The translations under genes and the position numbers were made by a program. From DAOVRD01 sp964521715 (GTDB lineage Bacteria > Planctomycetota > Brocadiia > SM23-32), in contig CAZFSS010000038.1 of the NCBI GenBank assembly GCA_964521715.1, forward strand, positions 1 to 27,676: a DNA stretch of 27,676 nucleotides. The letters are read 5' to 3'. This document shows, piece after piece, positions 7,847-15,813 of this stretch; position 1 is the first letter of the stretch, and each line of letters starts with the position of its first letter. The notes beneath the pieces were generated by a model that worked only from the letters and a program-made list of their open reading frames with translations, made no database searches and was not told the DNA's origin.

Positions 7847-9499
7847 TCAGCCCTCTTCGCCGGCGGGCCTGGGATGGTGCAGGCGGTAGACGATGTTGCT
7901 GCCCGGGACGTTCGCCGCCTGGAACCCCCTCTGGGTGAGCATGCGGCAGGCGAAGTACGAGCGCTGTCCTGAAGCGCACATCACGGCAAGCGGCTTGTCG
8001 CGCGGGACCTCGTCCAGGCGCTGGCGCAGCTCGTCCAACGGGATGTTGAGGGCGCCCGGGATGCTGTCCTTCTCGAACTCGGCCCGCGTGCGCACGTCGA
8101 GGACTTGGCGTTCGTCGCTCAGTTGTTCCACGTGGATGATGTCCACGTCGCCGCGCAGGTAGTTGGCCGCTACGAAGCCGGCGATGTTCACCGGATCTCT
8201 GGCGGCGCCGTACGGCGGGGCGTAGGCCAGCTCGGCTTCCTCCAGGTCGTAGACGGTCATGCGCGCCTGAATGGCCGTGGCCAGCACGTCGATGCGCTTG
8301 TCTACTCCGTCCTTGCCGACGATCTGGGCCCCAAGGACGCGGCCGTCTTCCGTGGAGAACAGGAGCTTCAGCAGCATCGGCGCAGCGCCCGGATAATAGC
8401 CGGCGTGGCTCTGCGGCAGCGCGTAGATCTTCTCGTGCGGGATTCCGAGCTCTTTCAGCGTCTTCTCGCTCGCTCCTGTGTTCGCCACGGCCAGGTCGAA
8501 GACCTTGACGATGGCGGTGCACTGCACGGCGCGAAAGGGCGTGGGGCGGCCGCACGCGTTGTCGGCCGCGGTGCGCCCCTGTCGGTTGGCGGGCCCAGCC
8601 AGGGGGACGAGGACCGGTTGGCCGGTGACGTAGTTCGTCACCTCGATGGCGTCGCCGACCGCGTAGATGCTCGGGTCGCTGGTCCGGAGGTACTCGTCCA
8701 CCTTGATGCCGCCGGTCGGGCCGATCTCCAGTCCTGCCCCTCGGGCGAGTTCCGTGTCGGGCCGAACGCCGACGGCCAGGACGACGAGGTCGCAGGGCAA
8801 CGCCGTTCCGTCCTTCAGGCGGACGATCAGCGCGTCGCCGTTCCGCTCGATGGCTTCCGCCGCGTTCTCCAGAAGGAGGCGGACCCCCTTCTCGCGCAAA
8901 TGCTGGTGGATGAGCTCGGCCATCTCGGGGTCGAGCCCCGGCATCACGTGTGGCAGCATCTCAGCGAGGGCCACGTCCAGGCCCCGGTCCTTCAGGTTCT
9001 CGGCCATTTCCAGGCCGATGAAGCCCCCTCCGATCACCACTGCGCGTCCGCCGGCGGCCGCCTCGACGGCGGCGTCTATGCGGTCCATGTCCTCCATGTT
9101 GCGCAGCGTGAAGACGGCCGGGTCGTCCACGCCGGGGATGGGCGGGCGGATCGGCCATGCGCCGGGGGAGAGGATGAGCTTGTCGTAATCCTCCGCGTAC
9201 TGGCGGCCCGCCTCCGCGTCCCGGACGGTGACTCGCCTGGCCTCCCGGTCGATGGCCGTTGCCTCGCTCAGGACGCGCACGTCCAGGTTGAAGCGCCTCC
9301 TCAGGCGCTCGGGCGTCTGCACGAGCAGCTCGGACCTGTCACGAATCGTGCGGCCGATGAAGTAGGGGAGGCCGCAATTCGCGAACGACACGTGGGGCCC
9401 CCGCTCGAACACGATGATGTTCGCCGTTTCGTCGAGCCTTCTGGCGCGCGTCGCGGCGGACATCCCGCCCGCCACGCCGCCGATTATTAGCAGTCTCAA
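7847..9499 (-). CDS. CoA-disulfide reductase-like flavoenzyme with rhodanese domain
   Basis: A 550-aa FAD/NAD(P)H disulfide reductase of the single-cysteine type, resembling CoA-disulfide reductase and NADH-dependent persulfide reductase. The FAD motif GGVAGGMSAA is at 8-17. FANCGLPYFIG (39-49) gives the redox cysteine C42. The second dinucleotide fold has VIGGGFIGLEMAE. After the dimerisation domain, a C-terminal rhodanese domain has active-site CASGQRSY with C508. Enzymes with this layout reduce CoA disulfide, CoA persulfide or polysulfide in the cytoplasm, linking thiol redox and sulfur handling. The start is TTG at 9499, forced by MRLLIIGGVAGG, with GGGAG about 10 nt upstream. It is monocistronic. 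Full-length and apparently functional; the physiological substrate is uncertain. Confidence 0.9.
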   Translation of the reverse strand: MRLLIIGGVAGGMSAATRARRLDETANIIVFERGPHVSFANCGLPYFIGRTIRDRSELLVQTPERLRRRFNLDVRVLSEATAIDREARRVTVRDAEAGRQYAEDYDKLILSPGAWPIRPPIPGVDDPAVFTLRNMEDMDRIDAAVEAAAGGRAVVIGGGFIGLEMAENLKDRGLDVALAEMLPHVMPGLDPEMAELIHQHLREKGVRLLLENAAEAIERNGDALIVRLKDGTALPCDLVVLAVGVRPDTELARGAGLEIGPTGGIKVDEYLRTSDPSIYAVGDAIEVTNYVTGQPVLVPLAGPANRQGRTAADNACGRPTPFRAVQCTAIVKVFDLAVANTGASEKTLKELGIPHEKIYALPQSHAGYYPGAAPMLLKLLFSTEDGRVLGAQIVGKDGVDKRIDVLATAIQARMTVYDLEEAELAYAPPYGAARDPVNIAGFVAANYLRGDVDIIHVEQLSDERQVLDVRTRAEFEKDSIPGALNIPLDELRQRLDEVPRDKPLAVMCASGQRSYFACRMLTQRGFQAANVPGSNIVYRLHHPRPAGEEG

Positions 9500-9686
9500 G
9501 TCAGTATGGCTCCCAATGCAGGACCGATTGGTGGTTCACGATGGAAGTCGCCGCCCCGGCCGCAACGGACGTTGCCACGTGGGGCGTCGGGACAGGGCTG
9601 CGGAGTGCGGCCGAAGCGCGCCACTATATGGGCAGGCAGGACGGATGTCGAACGGCGACGCGGCGATCGCAGGGGCGTGCTCCGCG

Positions 9687-10676
9687 CTAGCGGGTCACGA
9701 TCAGGTAGATGGCGAGGCCGATGCCTGCGAGCACGGGCAGGGCGGCGGCGACCCAAAGCAGCGTCCTCTTGCGCGCGGGGGCGGCGACGTCGGGCGCGCC
9801 GTTGGTCCCCAGCAGGCTCTCGTCGTCGAACTGCGACGCGGTCACCTGCGCCCCCGTCAGCAGGGCTTCCAGGTCGGCGAGCAGCGCCGGGTAGCTCTGA
9901 TAGCGGTCGGCCGCGTCACGGGCCATCATCTTGCGCATGACGTCGCAGACGTGTTGCGGCAGGTCGGGCACGTATCTGCGCGGGGAGGGAAGCTCGGCCG
10001 AAACGTGCTTGACCATCACTTCGTAGGCGCTCCGGCCCGTGTAAGGCGCCTTGGCGCAGATCATGTGGAACAGTGTGGCGCCGAGCGCGTAGATGTCGCT
10101 GCGGAAGTCGACGGTCTCGGAGTTGCTGACCTGCTCGGGGCTCATGTAATCCGGCGTGCCGAGGCTCGTGTCGCTGGGCAGGGGCTCGAAGACGTCGGCC
10201 TCTTTGGCCAGTCCCAGGTCGGCGATCTGCACGCTCTCGTCGCCGTTGAGCAGGATGTTCTCGGGTTTGATGTCCCGGTGGATGATGCCCTGTCCGGCGG
10301 CGGACGCCAGCCCTTTGGCCACTTCGATAGCGATTCTGACCGCGTCCCGCCAGGGCAGTTTGCCCCGTTCGTGGATCCTCGCCTTGCAGCTCTGTCCCGG
10401 CACGTAGTCCATCGCCAGGTAGTAGTGGCCGTCCTGCTGGCCGTAGTCACGCACATTGACGATGTTGGGGTGGTTGAGCTGAGTTGCCAGGCGGGCTTCG
10501 GAGAGGAACCGGCGGGTGTATCTGCCGTTGGCAGCGACGCCGGCCGAAAGGACCTTCAGGGCGACTTCCCGGTGGCAGGTTTCGTCTTCGGCCAGGTAGA
10601 CGGTGCCCATGGCACCGTGACCGATTTCGCGTTTGAGCTCGTACTTGCCGAACCTGCGTGTCTTGTCCGTGGGCAT
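9687..10676 (-). CDS. Membrane-anchored Ser/Thr protein kinase (PknB-like)
   Basis: A 329-aa Hanks-type kinase with the catalytic domain in the cytoplasm and one C-terminal transmembrane helix (about 305-327, LLWVAAALPVLAGIGLAIY) followed by a two- to three-residue tail. There is therefore no extracellular sensor such as PASTA repeats. Catalytic elements: glycine loop GHGAMG (19-24), VALK lysine K41, E60, HRDIKPEN (133-140, base D135), DLG in place of DFG (153-155, common in bacterial kinases) and SPE (179-181). All key residues are present. I chose the ATG at 10676 because the upstream in-frame ATG at 10703 overlaps the predicted -10 box. The nearer start also follows AAGGGA. The target and the signal are unknown. 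Confidence 0.88.
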   Translation of the reverse strand: MPTDKTRRFGKYELKREIGHGAMGTVYLAEDETCHREVALKVLSAGVAANGRYTRRFLSEARLATQLNHPNIVNVRDYGQQDGHYYLAMDYVPGQSCKARIHERGKLPWRDAVRIAIEVAKGLASAAGQGIIHRDIKPENILLNGDESVQIADLGLAKEADVFEPLPSDTSLGTPDYMSPEQVSNSETVDFRSDIYALGATLFHMICAKAPYTGRSAYEVMVKHVSAELPSPRRYVPDLPQHVCDVMRKMMARDAADRYQSYPALLADLEALLTGAQVTASQFDDESLLGTNGAPDVAAPARKRTLLWVAAALPVLAGIGLAIYLIVTR

Positions 10677-10699
10677 CCCGCATCCCTTAACGGCCACTG

Positions 10700-10728
10700 A
10701 CACTACAGCCGCAAGCCTGAGATGTCAA
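10700..10728 (-). promoter_or_regulatory. Sigma70-type promoter of the kinase gene
   Basis: On the minus strand, TTGACA (10728-10723), a 17-nt spacer and TAGTGT (10705-10700) would start transcription about 17 nt before the kinase ATG. The -35 is perfect and the -10 is weak. Confidence 0.5.
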
Positions 10729-11078
10729 GCAGCTACCGCTGTCGCTACTCCGGTGCCGGATGAAGAGGCGTCGCGCGCTGACGCACGACCAGCTCAGCGC
10801 AATCGCCGTGCCGGGCAGGCGCGCGCTCGGGTCGCCGCAGGCATCGACTGGCGAACCACTTGCGCGCGACAGACACCAGCGGATGCGGAAGGAGGAAGGT
10901 GGCGGGAAACGAGAATGAGTTCAGGACAGAGATAACGCCGTTTCCATCCGCCTTCCGGATCGCACCGTTGCCTTCTCCCGGAAACGACACCGAATGCTAA
11001 CCTGCTTCACACACCATTATAACACGTCGTCAAGCGCCAGAGAAGGGCCGAGCGCCGGAGCGACGAGATGGGCCGCGC
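10729..11078. other. Intergenic stretch without a recognised gene
   Basis: This 350-nt gap lies upstream of the leftward kinase promoter and downstream of the leftward FAD oxidoreductase. Open frames here (for example 10745-10990 on the minus strand) are Arg/Pro-rich with no domain-like pattern. An AT-rich patch near 11015-11030 (CATTATAAC) is notable, but I see no paired -35 box. Confidence 0.4.
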
Positions 11079-12434
11079 TCATTCCTCTTGCGGCTTCAGC
11101 ATCACGCCCCCTGTGGCCAGCTCATGGCGGAGCTGCACGGGGTCCACTTCGCGCACGCCGCGCTCGGCACGGGCGGCCGCCGCGGCGGCGGTTCCCGCAG
11201 CCTGGCCGCACACCATGCAGCAGACCGTGTTGCGCGTGCTGTTGTGCGCCACCAGTTCGACCGTCATCATCCTGCCGGCCACGAGCAGGTTGTCGGACCC
11301 CTTGACGATGAGGGCGCGGTAGGGGATTCCGTAAGCGCCCGCGTCCTTGACGCGGTGCGTCGGGTTGTCGATGAACCCGTAGAGCCCGATCTCATCGTCG
11401 TACCTCGCCCCGGACGTAACGTCCTGCTGGGTCATCTCGTAGTCGCACCGGATCGCGCGGGCGCGGCGCGGGCCGACTGTGGGCGCCGGTCCGGCGGGGT
11501 AGCAGTCCGTGCAGCCGGCGAACGACTTGCGGAAGAAGTGCGCCACGTCGAACATCCGCCCTCGCAGCGTCACCTCGGCCTCGGTCAGGTCTTCGGGGTC
11601 AAGCGGATCAAGCTCGCCGAAGTTGATGCAGTTGCAGTAGGTCAGCTCCCGGGGCCGCAGGGAGGAGGACAGAAAGTAATGGGGCGCCTCCTCTGCCCCT
11701 TGTTCGCGCAGCTTGCGCATGTCGATGCCGATGCGCACAGGAGCCGGGCCGGACGTGTGCGGCTTGACGGCATGAGCCAGCTGGTACAGCAACCCCTTGC
11801 CGTCCAGGTCGGCCTTGAGTGCGTCGAGGTCCACGTTGCAGAGGCGGAAGGTGAATCCTGCGGAGTAGGCGCCGGCGTCTCCGGCTTTGTAGCGGATGTG
11901 TTGCGCGCCGGCAGCGGCAGCCAGGTCGCCGTCCCCGGTGCAGTCGATGAAGGCCCTCGCCTTGACGATGCCCGCGCCGGCCTTGCTCCAGACGCGCACC
12001 GAGTCCACGTGGCCGTTGGCGGCGTCGGCTTGCTGGCAGGTGGTGTGCAGGAGCAGCCTGACGCCGCTCTGGCGGCAGAGGCGCGCGGCGGCCAGCTTGA
12101 ACACCTCGGGTTCGACCGGCGTGAGCATGCTGATGAAGTCGCCGCCGCGTTCCATCTCGACGTGCCCGACGCCGCCGCCCATCTCCCCGACGTTGTCGAC
12201 GAGTTCCTGGGCGATGCCGCCCACCAGCTTGCGTCTGGGGGCGCCTGGCGCCGCGCCGTAGACGTTGTAGAACGTGTGCAGCCCGGTCGCACCCGTTATG
12301 CCGATGCCTCCGAGCCATCCGGCGCGCTCGATCAGAAGCGTCTCTGCGCCGGCCCTTGCGGAGGCGATGGCGGCGGCGATGCCGGCCATGCCGCCCCCGA
12401 CCACGACGACGTCTGCCTGCCAGGTCCTGGGCAT
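11079..12434 (-). CDS. FAD-dependent oxidoreductase (FAD_oxidored family)
   Basis: A 451-aa flavoprotein. It begins with the dinucleotide motif ADVVVVGGGMAGIAAAIASARAG (FAD ADP-binding, residues about 7-29). ERAGWLGGIGITG follows at the end of beta strand 2. A second FAD-contact segment is FIDCTGDGDLAAAAG, and the C-terminal FAD-binding part ends LLVAGRMMTVELVAHNSTRNT. This pattern matches the FAD_oxidored group common in environmental bacteria, often linked to carbohydrate use but mostly uncharacterised. The start at 12434 has GGGAGGA at good spacing. The longer in-frame start (12497) adds a non-homologous basic leader. No signal peptide is present. It is flanked by a kinase and a GGDEF-like gene on the same strand, but with gaps of 402 and 185 nt, so no operon partner is implied. 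Substrate unknown. Confidence 0.82.
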   Translation of the reverse strand: MPRTWQADVVVVGGGMAGIAAAIASARAGAETLLIERAGWLGGIGITGATGLHTFYNVYGAAPGAPRRKLVGGIAQELVDNVGEMGGGVGHVEMERGGDFISMLTPVEPEVFKLAAARLCRQSGVRLLLHTTCQQADAANGHVDSVRVWSKAGAGIVKARAFIDCTGDGDLAAAAGAQHIRYKAGDAGAYSAGFTFRLCNVDLDALKADLDGKGLLYQLAHAVKPHTSGPAPVRIGIDMRKLREQGAEEAPHYFLSSSLRPRELTYCNCINFGELDPLDPEDLTEAEVTLRGRMFDVAHFFRKSFAGCTDCYPAGPAPTVGPRRARAIRCDYEMTQQDVTSGARYDDEIGLYGFIDNPTHRVKDAGAYGIPYRALIVKGSDNLLVAGRMMTVELVAHNSTRNTVCCMVCGQAAGTAAAAAARAERGVREVDPVQLRHELATGGVMLKPQEE

Positions 12435-12619
12435 CCTCCAGTCCTCCCTATCGTCAGGCGAAGGACCGGCATGGTAAGCGAGGCGCGCGCGCCCCACAAG
12501 CGAAACACGCCATCAGGCGGGCCGCCGGGAAGGGCCGGAGGTGTCCTGCGAGGGCGCGGACGCCGGGCTCAGCAGTGTCGGGCGCAGCGGCGCGATGGAC
12601 TCGCTTCGTGGGGTGTCTC

Positions 12620-13087
12620 TCACGTCGGGTTGGCGGCGGCGATGCGCAACAGCTCGAGCGGCTCGATCGAATCCTCCGGGTAGGCGGCAACGCCGAGCCT
12701 CACGTCGGGCATCTGCGTCAGACAGCCCTTCAGCTTGACGGCGACAATCCGGGCCGTGCGCCCGTTCGTCTCGGGCAGTATCGCCAGGACCTTCATCGGC
12801 CGTTCGTCGGGGGCGTTCTGGCCGGGGGGAAGGCCGTCCACGTCGAGGAAGGCCGCAGCCGCCGGGCCGCGCTTCTCGATGACTTCGACTATGTCCGTGC
12901 CGCGCAACCAGGGCCGCACCCGGTTGAACAGGTCCTGGGCGTACGTCCGCTTCGCGCTCAGGACGAGCACACTGAAGGAGCGCTTGTATCGCTCCGCCCG
13001 CTTGACCTCGTAGGCCAGACGAGCCATGAAACGCTCGGTGGCCCTGGCGCGCAACGCCAGGTCGATCAGTTTTCGCTCGTCACCCAT
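12620..13087 (-). CDS. Degenerate GGDEF-fold protein, catalytically inactive
   Basis: A 155-aa protein whose pattern fits a diguanylate-cyclase fold that has lost its active site. ERFMARLAYEVKRAERYKRSFSVLVLSAK resembles the opening helix and first strand. LFNRVRPWLRGTDIVEVI is the usual Lr..D segment, VLAILPETNGRTARIVAVKLK the strand/helix after the active site, and VRLGVAAYPEDSIEPLELLRIA the SiGvA...L end. Where a GG[DE]EF loop should be there is only KRGPAAAAFLDVDG, so cyclic-di-GMP synthesis is not expected. It could bind nucleotide or act as a protein module. It is cytoplasmic with no sensor domain. A GGAGCAGGGGG ribosome region precedes the ATG, and a good promoter lies about 67 nt upstream of it. 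Confidence 0.62.
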   Translation of the reverse strand: MGDERKLIDLALRARATERFMARLAYEVKRAERYKRSFSVLVLSAKRTYAQDLFNRVRPWLRGTDIVEVIEKRGPAAAAFLDVDGLPPGQNAPDERPMKVLAILPETNGRTARIVAVKLKGCLTQMPDVRLGVAAYPEDSIEPLELLRIAAANPT

Positions 13088-13160
13088 CCAGCCCCCTGCT
13101 CCTGCCAGACGCCATATGGCCGGTCCCGCGGGCGTAGCGTCTCCAGCGTCAGCCCCCGTT

Positions 13161-13188
13161 AGTTTAAGTAGTTGGGGCGAGATGTCAA
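13161..13188 (-). promoter_or_regulatory. Sigma70-type promoter of the GGDEF-like gene
   Basis: On the minus strand, TTGACA (13188-13183), a 16-nt spacer and TAAACT (13166-13161). It shares TTGACATCTC with the kinase promoter and would give a leader of about 67 nt. Confidence 0.55.
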
Positions 13189-13494
13189 TGGAAATCCGCA
13201 GGCTCTGCGGCCCGGGGAGAGCTGGGGCACGAGCCCCTTGCGGCCGGCGGGCCCCGGCCCCACTGGCCTGGAGCGCGGCTGCGGAATCCCCGGCCGATCA
13301 GGCGTTCGCCCGCTGTTGGGTTGACGGGCCGGACCGGGTAGCGTAGAATATCAAGGTATATGAATACTTCGATGGACTTGCGCGATGGGGCATCTGTGCG
13401 CACGTCCCTCTGATAGTCTTCATTGCGCTTCGGGGGCGGTTGGCGGCCCCCTGACGAACTTGGCGGCCGATCCATTGACGACGAGGTAGACACG
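13189..13494. other. Divergent intergenic region and arsR-operon leader
   Basis: This stretch separates the leftward GGDEF-like gene from the rightward operon. It holds the rightward promoter (13321-13349) and then a leader of about 140 nt. AT-rich bases next to the promoter (GAATATCAAGGTATATGAATA) stand out from the GC-rich surroundings and are the best place for an ArsR-type operator, although no clean inverted repeat is seen. A 17-codon frame (13360-13413, ATG to TGA, AAGG just upstream) could be a leader peptide, but it is too short to judge. Confidence 0.4.
13321..13349 (+). promoter_or_regulatory. Sigma70-type promoter of the ATP-grasp/KamA/Pth operon
   Basis: TTGACG (13321-13326), a 17-nt spacer and TAGAAT (13344-13349). 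It is the only good promoter before the four-gene operon, and its AT-rich start region is a natural site for repression by the first gene product. Seven bases after the -10 comes TATATG, exactly as in the promoter at 25995. Confidence 0.65.
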
Positions 13495-13785
13495 GTGTCC
13501 GGTATCGCCGACTACGCCACAATGTTCAAGGCGCTCTCGGATCCTCTGCGGCTGCGCTTGCTCAGCATGCTGCCGAGCAGTGAGGAGAGGTGCACGTTCT
13601 GCGTCTGCGAGCTGGCTCAGAAGCTCGGGGTCTCCCAGCCCTGCCTATCCCACCACCTGGGCATCTTGAAGACCGCGGGCCTGGTCGGCTTCGAGAAGGA
13701 CGGGTGCAGCGTCTTCTACTTTGTGGACCAGGATCGGGTCGTCGGCCGGCTCGACCGCTTCAGGGAGATGATCCAGCAGAGATGA
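13495..13785 (+). CDS. ArsR/SmtB-family metal- or thiol-responsive repressor
   Basis: A 96-aa winged-helix regulator, first gene of the operon and probably its autorepressor. FKALSDPLRLRLLSML opens the fold. The alpha-3 segment CTFCVCELAQKLG (33-45) contains CxxCxC (C33, C36, C38), which corresponds to the ELCVCDL metal/metalloid site of classical ArsR. The recognition helix is SQPCLSHHLGILKTAGLV (47-64), followed by the wing KDGCSVFYFVD. Classical members leave DNA when As(III), Sb(III) or a soft metal binds these cysteines, but no resistance gene is present here, so the ligand may be a redox or metal signal. The start is GTG 13495, with GAGG about 8 nt upstream. A longer in-frame ATG (13423) adds 24 unlike residues. 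The stop overlaps the next ATG (ATGA), so translation is coupled. Confidence 0.83.
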   Translation: MSGIADYATMFKALSDPLRLRLLSMLPSSEERCTFCVCELAQKLGVSQPCLSHHLGILKTAGLVGFEKDGCSVFYFVDQDRVVGRLDRFREMIQQR

Positions 13786-14774
13786 AGGCGGCCCTGATAT
13801 ACGACCAGGTCACGGACGGGGGACCGGCCTCGTGGGTGGAGGCGGAGTACGAGAGCCCGGAGACCATAGAGGCGCTCACGGCAGCCATCGGCCAGCACTG
13901 CGAGGAGGCGGTGGCCATTCCGCTGGGCACTTCTTTCGTTGCCGAGCTGCGGCGGCATCGGCCGGATCTGGCGTTCAACATCGCCGAGGGCGTCGCGGGG
14001 CCGTCGCGCGAGTCCATAGTGCCGGCCGTGTTGGACCTGTTGGGGATCCCCTACACGGGCTCGGACGCGGTGACGCTCGGCATCTCGCTCAACAAGGCCG
14101 TGGCCAAGCGCCTCGCCGAGTGTGAGGGCATCAGGACGCCCTCCTTCGGAGTGTTCGAATCCGGCGCGGAGGCGACCGGCCACCTGGCTGACATGGAGTT
14201 CCCCGTCCTCCTCAAGCCCAACTTCGGGGGTTCCAGCGTCGGAATCGGCCCGGCGAGCGTGGTGCGGTGCCCGAGCAGGGCGCCGGCGCTGGTGGACGAG
14301 TACGTGGCGCGATATGACCAGCCCTGCCTTGTCGAGCGCTACGTCCGGGGCGTGGACGTGACGGTCGGCCTTCTGGGCAACGGCGACGTTGAGGTGTTGC
14401 CCCCGGCCAAGATCGTTACGGCCGATGGGATGTACTCCGCGCGGGTCAAGGAGATGCACGACCGCCGGATCGTCTGCCCGTGCGAGCTGCCGGAGGAGCT
14501 GGAGCGGGAGCTGGCGGACTGGTCGCTGAGGATCTACAAGGCCATCGGCGCCCGCGACTTCGCGCGCGTGGACTTCATCGTTGACGGGGAAGGCCGGGCC
14601 TGGTTCCTGGAGATCAACCCCTTGCCTGGGCTTAGCCCCTACTACGGCGTCATGCCGGTGCTGGCGCAGGCGGCAGGCTACAGCCATTCCGACCTGATCG
14701 GCGCCATAATGGCGCTCGCCCTGGAGCGACGCGGACGTTCGAGGAGTCTGACGCATGAACGACTGGCAAGATGA
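13782..14774 (+). CDS. D-Ala-D-Ala ligase-like ATP-grasp ligase
   Basis: A 330-aa ATP-grasp enzyme related to D-alanine-D-alanine ligase. It would activate a carboxylate as acyl phosphate and join it to an amine. Visible elements: N-terminal FNIAEGVAGPSRES (65-78) in place of the Ddl HGxxGEDG segment, LGIPYTGSDAVTLGISLNK (87-105), ATP loop KPNFGGSSVGIG (145-156), ERYVRGVDVTVG (185-196), FARVDF (260-265) and the Mg/phosphate site EINPLPGLSP (277-286). The catalytic parts look intact, but the changed N-terminal substrate segment argues against plain cell-wall Ddl. The gene begins inside the arsR stop codon and ends 20 nt inside the KamA gene, so these products are made together. Likely role (inference): amide or peptide bond formation with an unusual amino acid. 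Confidence 0.85.
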   Translation: MKAALIYDQVTDGGPASWVEAEYESPETIEALTAAIGQHCEEAVAIPLGTSFVAELRRHRPDLAFNIAEGVAGPSRESIVPAVLDLLGIPYTGSDAVTLGISLNKAVAKRLAECEGIRTPSFGVFESGAEATGHLADMEFPVLLKPNFGGSSVGIGPASVVRCPSRAPALVDEYVARYDQPCLVERYVRGVDVTVGLLGNGDVEVLPPAKIVTADGMYSARVKEMHDRRIVCPCELPEELERELADWSLRIYKAIGARDFARVDFIVDGEGRAWFLEINPLPGLSPYYGVMPVLAQAAGYSHSDLIGAIMALALERRGRSRSLTHERLAR

Positions 14775-15813
14775 GCTGCGCAGCAGCGTAACCACAGTTG
14801 AGCAGCTTGAGCGCTACATCAACCTGACGCCCGAGGAACGGGAAGGCCTGGCCAACATCGGGGGCCTCTTCAACTGGGGAATCAGTCCGTACTACGCTTC
14901 CCTGATGGACCCCGAGGATCCGGCCTGCCCCGTGCGCCTGCAGGTGGTGCCCCGCATCCAGGAGTTGCAGGACGAGCTCGGCGTGTGGGATCCCCTGCGC
15001 GAGGAGGACCATTCGCCGGTTGAGAACCTCATCCACGTCTACCCGGACCGGGTGGCCTTCTGCGTGAGCTCGATCTGCGCCACGTTCTGCCGCTTCTGTC
15101 TGCGCAAGCGCATGGTGGACACCATGGGCCACCCGATCGATGACGACAACCTGGCAGAGGGCATCCGGTACATCCGCGCCAACCCGGGCATACGCGACGT
15201 GCTCCTGACCGGCGGCGACCCGCTGCTGATGGAGGACGAGCGGATCGAGCAGATCGTCGCCCGAGTGCACGAGATTCCCCACGTGCAGTTGGTGCGGATC
15301 GGCAGCCGCACTCCCTGCACGCTGCCTTCGCGCATCACGGGTGAGCTTTGCCGCCGGCTGGCGCGTCACCAGCCGTTCTGGATCAACGCGCACTTCAACC
15401 ATCCCAAGGAGCTGACGCCGGAGGCGGTCGCCGCCTGCGGGAGGATCGTGGACGCCGGCATCCCGATGGGCAACCAGACCGTCCTGCTCAAGGGCATCAA
15501 CGACGACACCGCCGTCCTGAAGGAGCTCGGCGAGCGACTGGTGGCCGCGCGCGTGCGTCCCTATTACCTCTATCAATGTCAGATCCTGAAGGGCACGGCG
15601 CACTTCCGCGTCCAGATCGAGCGGGGCGTGCAGCTCGTGCGCGGCCTGCGCGGAAGGACCACCGGCTTCGCCATCCCGCAGTACGTCCTGGACACGCCGT
15701 TCGGCAAGGTGCCCCTCAACTACCACTTCAGGCGGGGCCGGGAAGGCGACGACGTCGTCATGGAGACCTTCTCGGGCAAGATATGGCGCGAACCCAACCC
15801 CGTGTCGTCCTGA
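14755..15813 (+). CDS. KamA (lysine 2,3-aminomutase) family radical SAM/PLP enzyme
   Basis: A 352-aa enzyme of the family that moves an alpha-amino group to the beta carbon using a SAM-derived radical and PLP. The cluster motif CATFCRFC (108-115; C108, C112, C115) has the radical SAM CX3CX2C spacing. GGDP (153-156) is the SAM-amine motif. The PLP lysine is K318 in DTPFGKVPL. From the known lysine aminomutase structure, two aspartates hold the lysine side-chain amine. Here the first is Q276 (in YQCQ, normally CD) while the second, D313, is kept, so the substrate may not be lysine. The product is probably a beta-amino acid. GAGGAGT precedes the ATG. The gene overlaps the ligase upstream by 20 nt and the Pth fusion downstream by 31 nt. 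It is shorter than typical 410-470-aa KamA and closer to compact family members such as EpmB. Confidence 0.85.
   Translation: MNDWQDELRSSVTTVEQLERYINLTPEEREGLANIGGLFNWGISPYYASLMDPEDPACPVRLQVVPRIQELQDELGVWDPLREEDHSPVENLIHVYPDRVAFCVSSICATFCRFCLRKRMVDTMGHPIDDDNLAEGIRYIRANPGIRDVLLTGGDPLLMEDERIEQIVARVHEIPHVQLVRIGSRTPCTLPSRITGELCRRLARHQPFWINAHFNHPKELTPEAVAACGRIVDAGIPMGNQTVLLKGINDDTAVLKELGERLVAARVRPYYLYQCQILKGTAHFRVQIERGVQLVRGLRGRTTGFAIPQYVLDTPFGKVPLNYHFRRGREGDDVVMETFSGKIWREPNPVSS

Noticed and set aside
10745..10990. Possible 81-aa minus-strand gene between the kinase and FAD oxidoreductase
   Set aside because: No ribosome site, no recognisable pattern and a Pro/Arg-rich second half; treated as non-coding.
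8105..12683. Long plus-strand frames (8105-9490, 9414-10700, 11088-12683) opposite the flavoenzyme, kinase and FAD oxidoreductase
   Set aside because: All are antisense to genes with intact catalytic motifs and show no motifs of their own.
13360..13413. A 17-codon leader peptide before the arsR gene
   Set aside because: ATG with AAGG upstream, but it starts almost at the predicted transcript start and is too short to tell from chance; mentioned only in the region entry.
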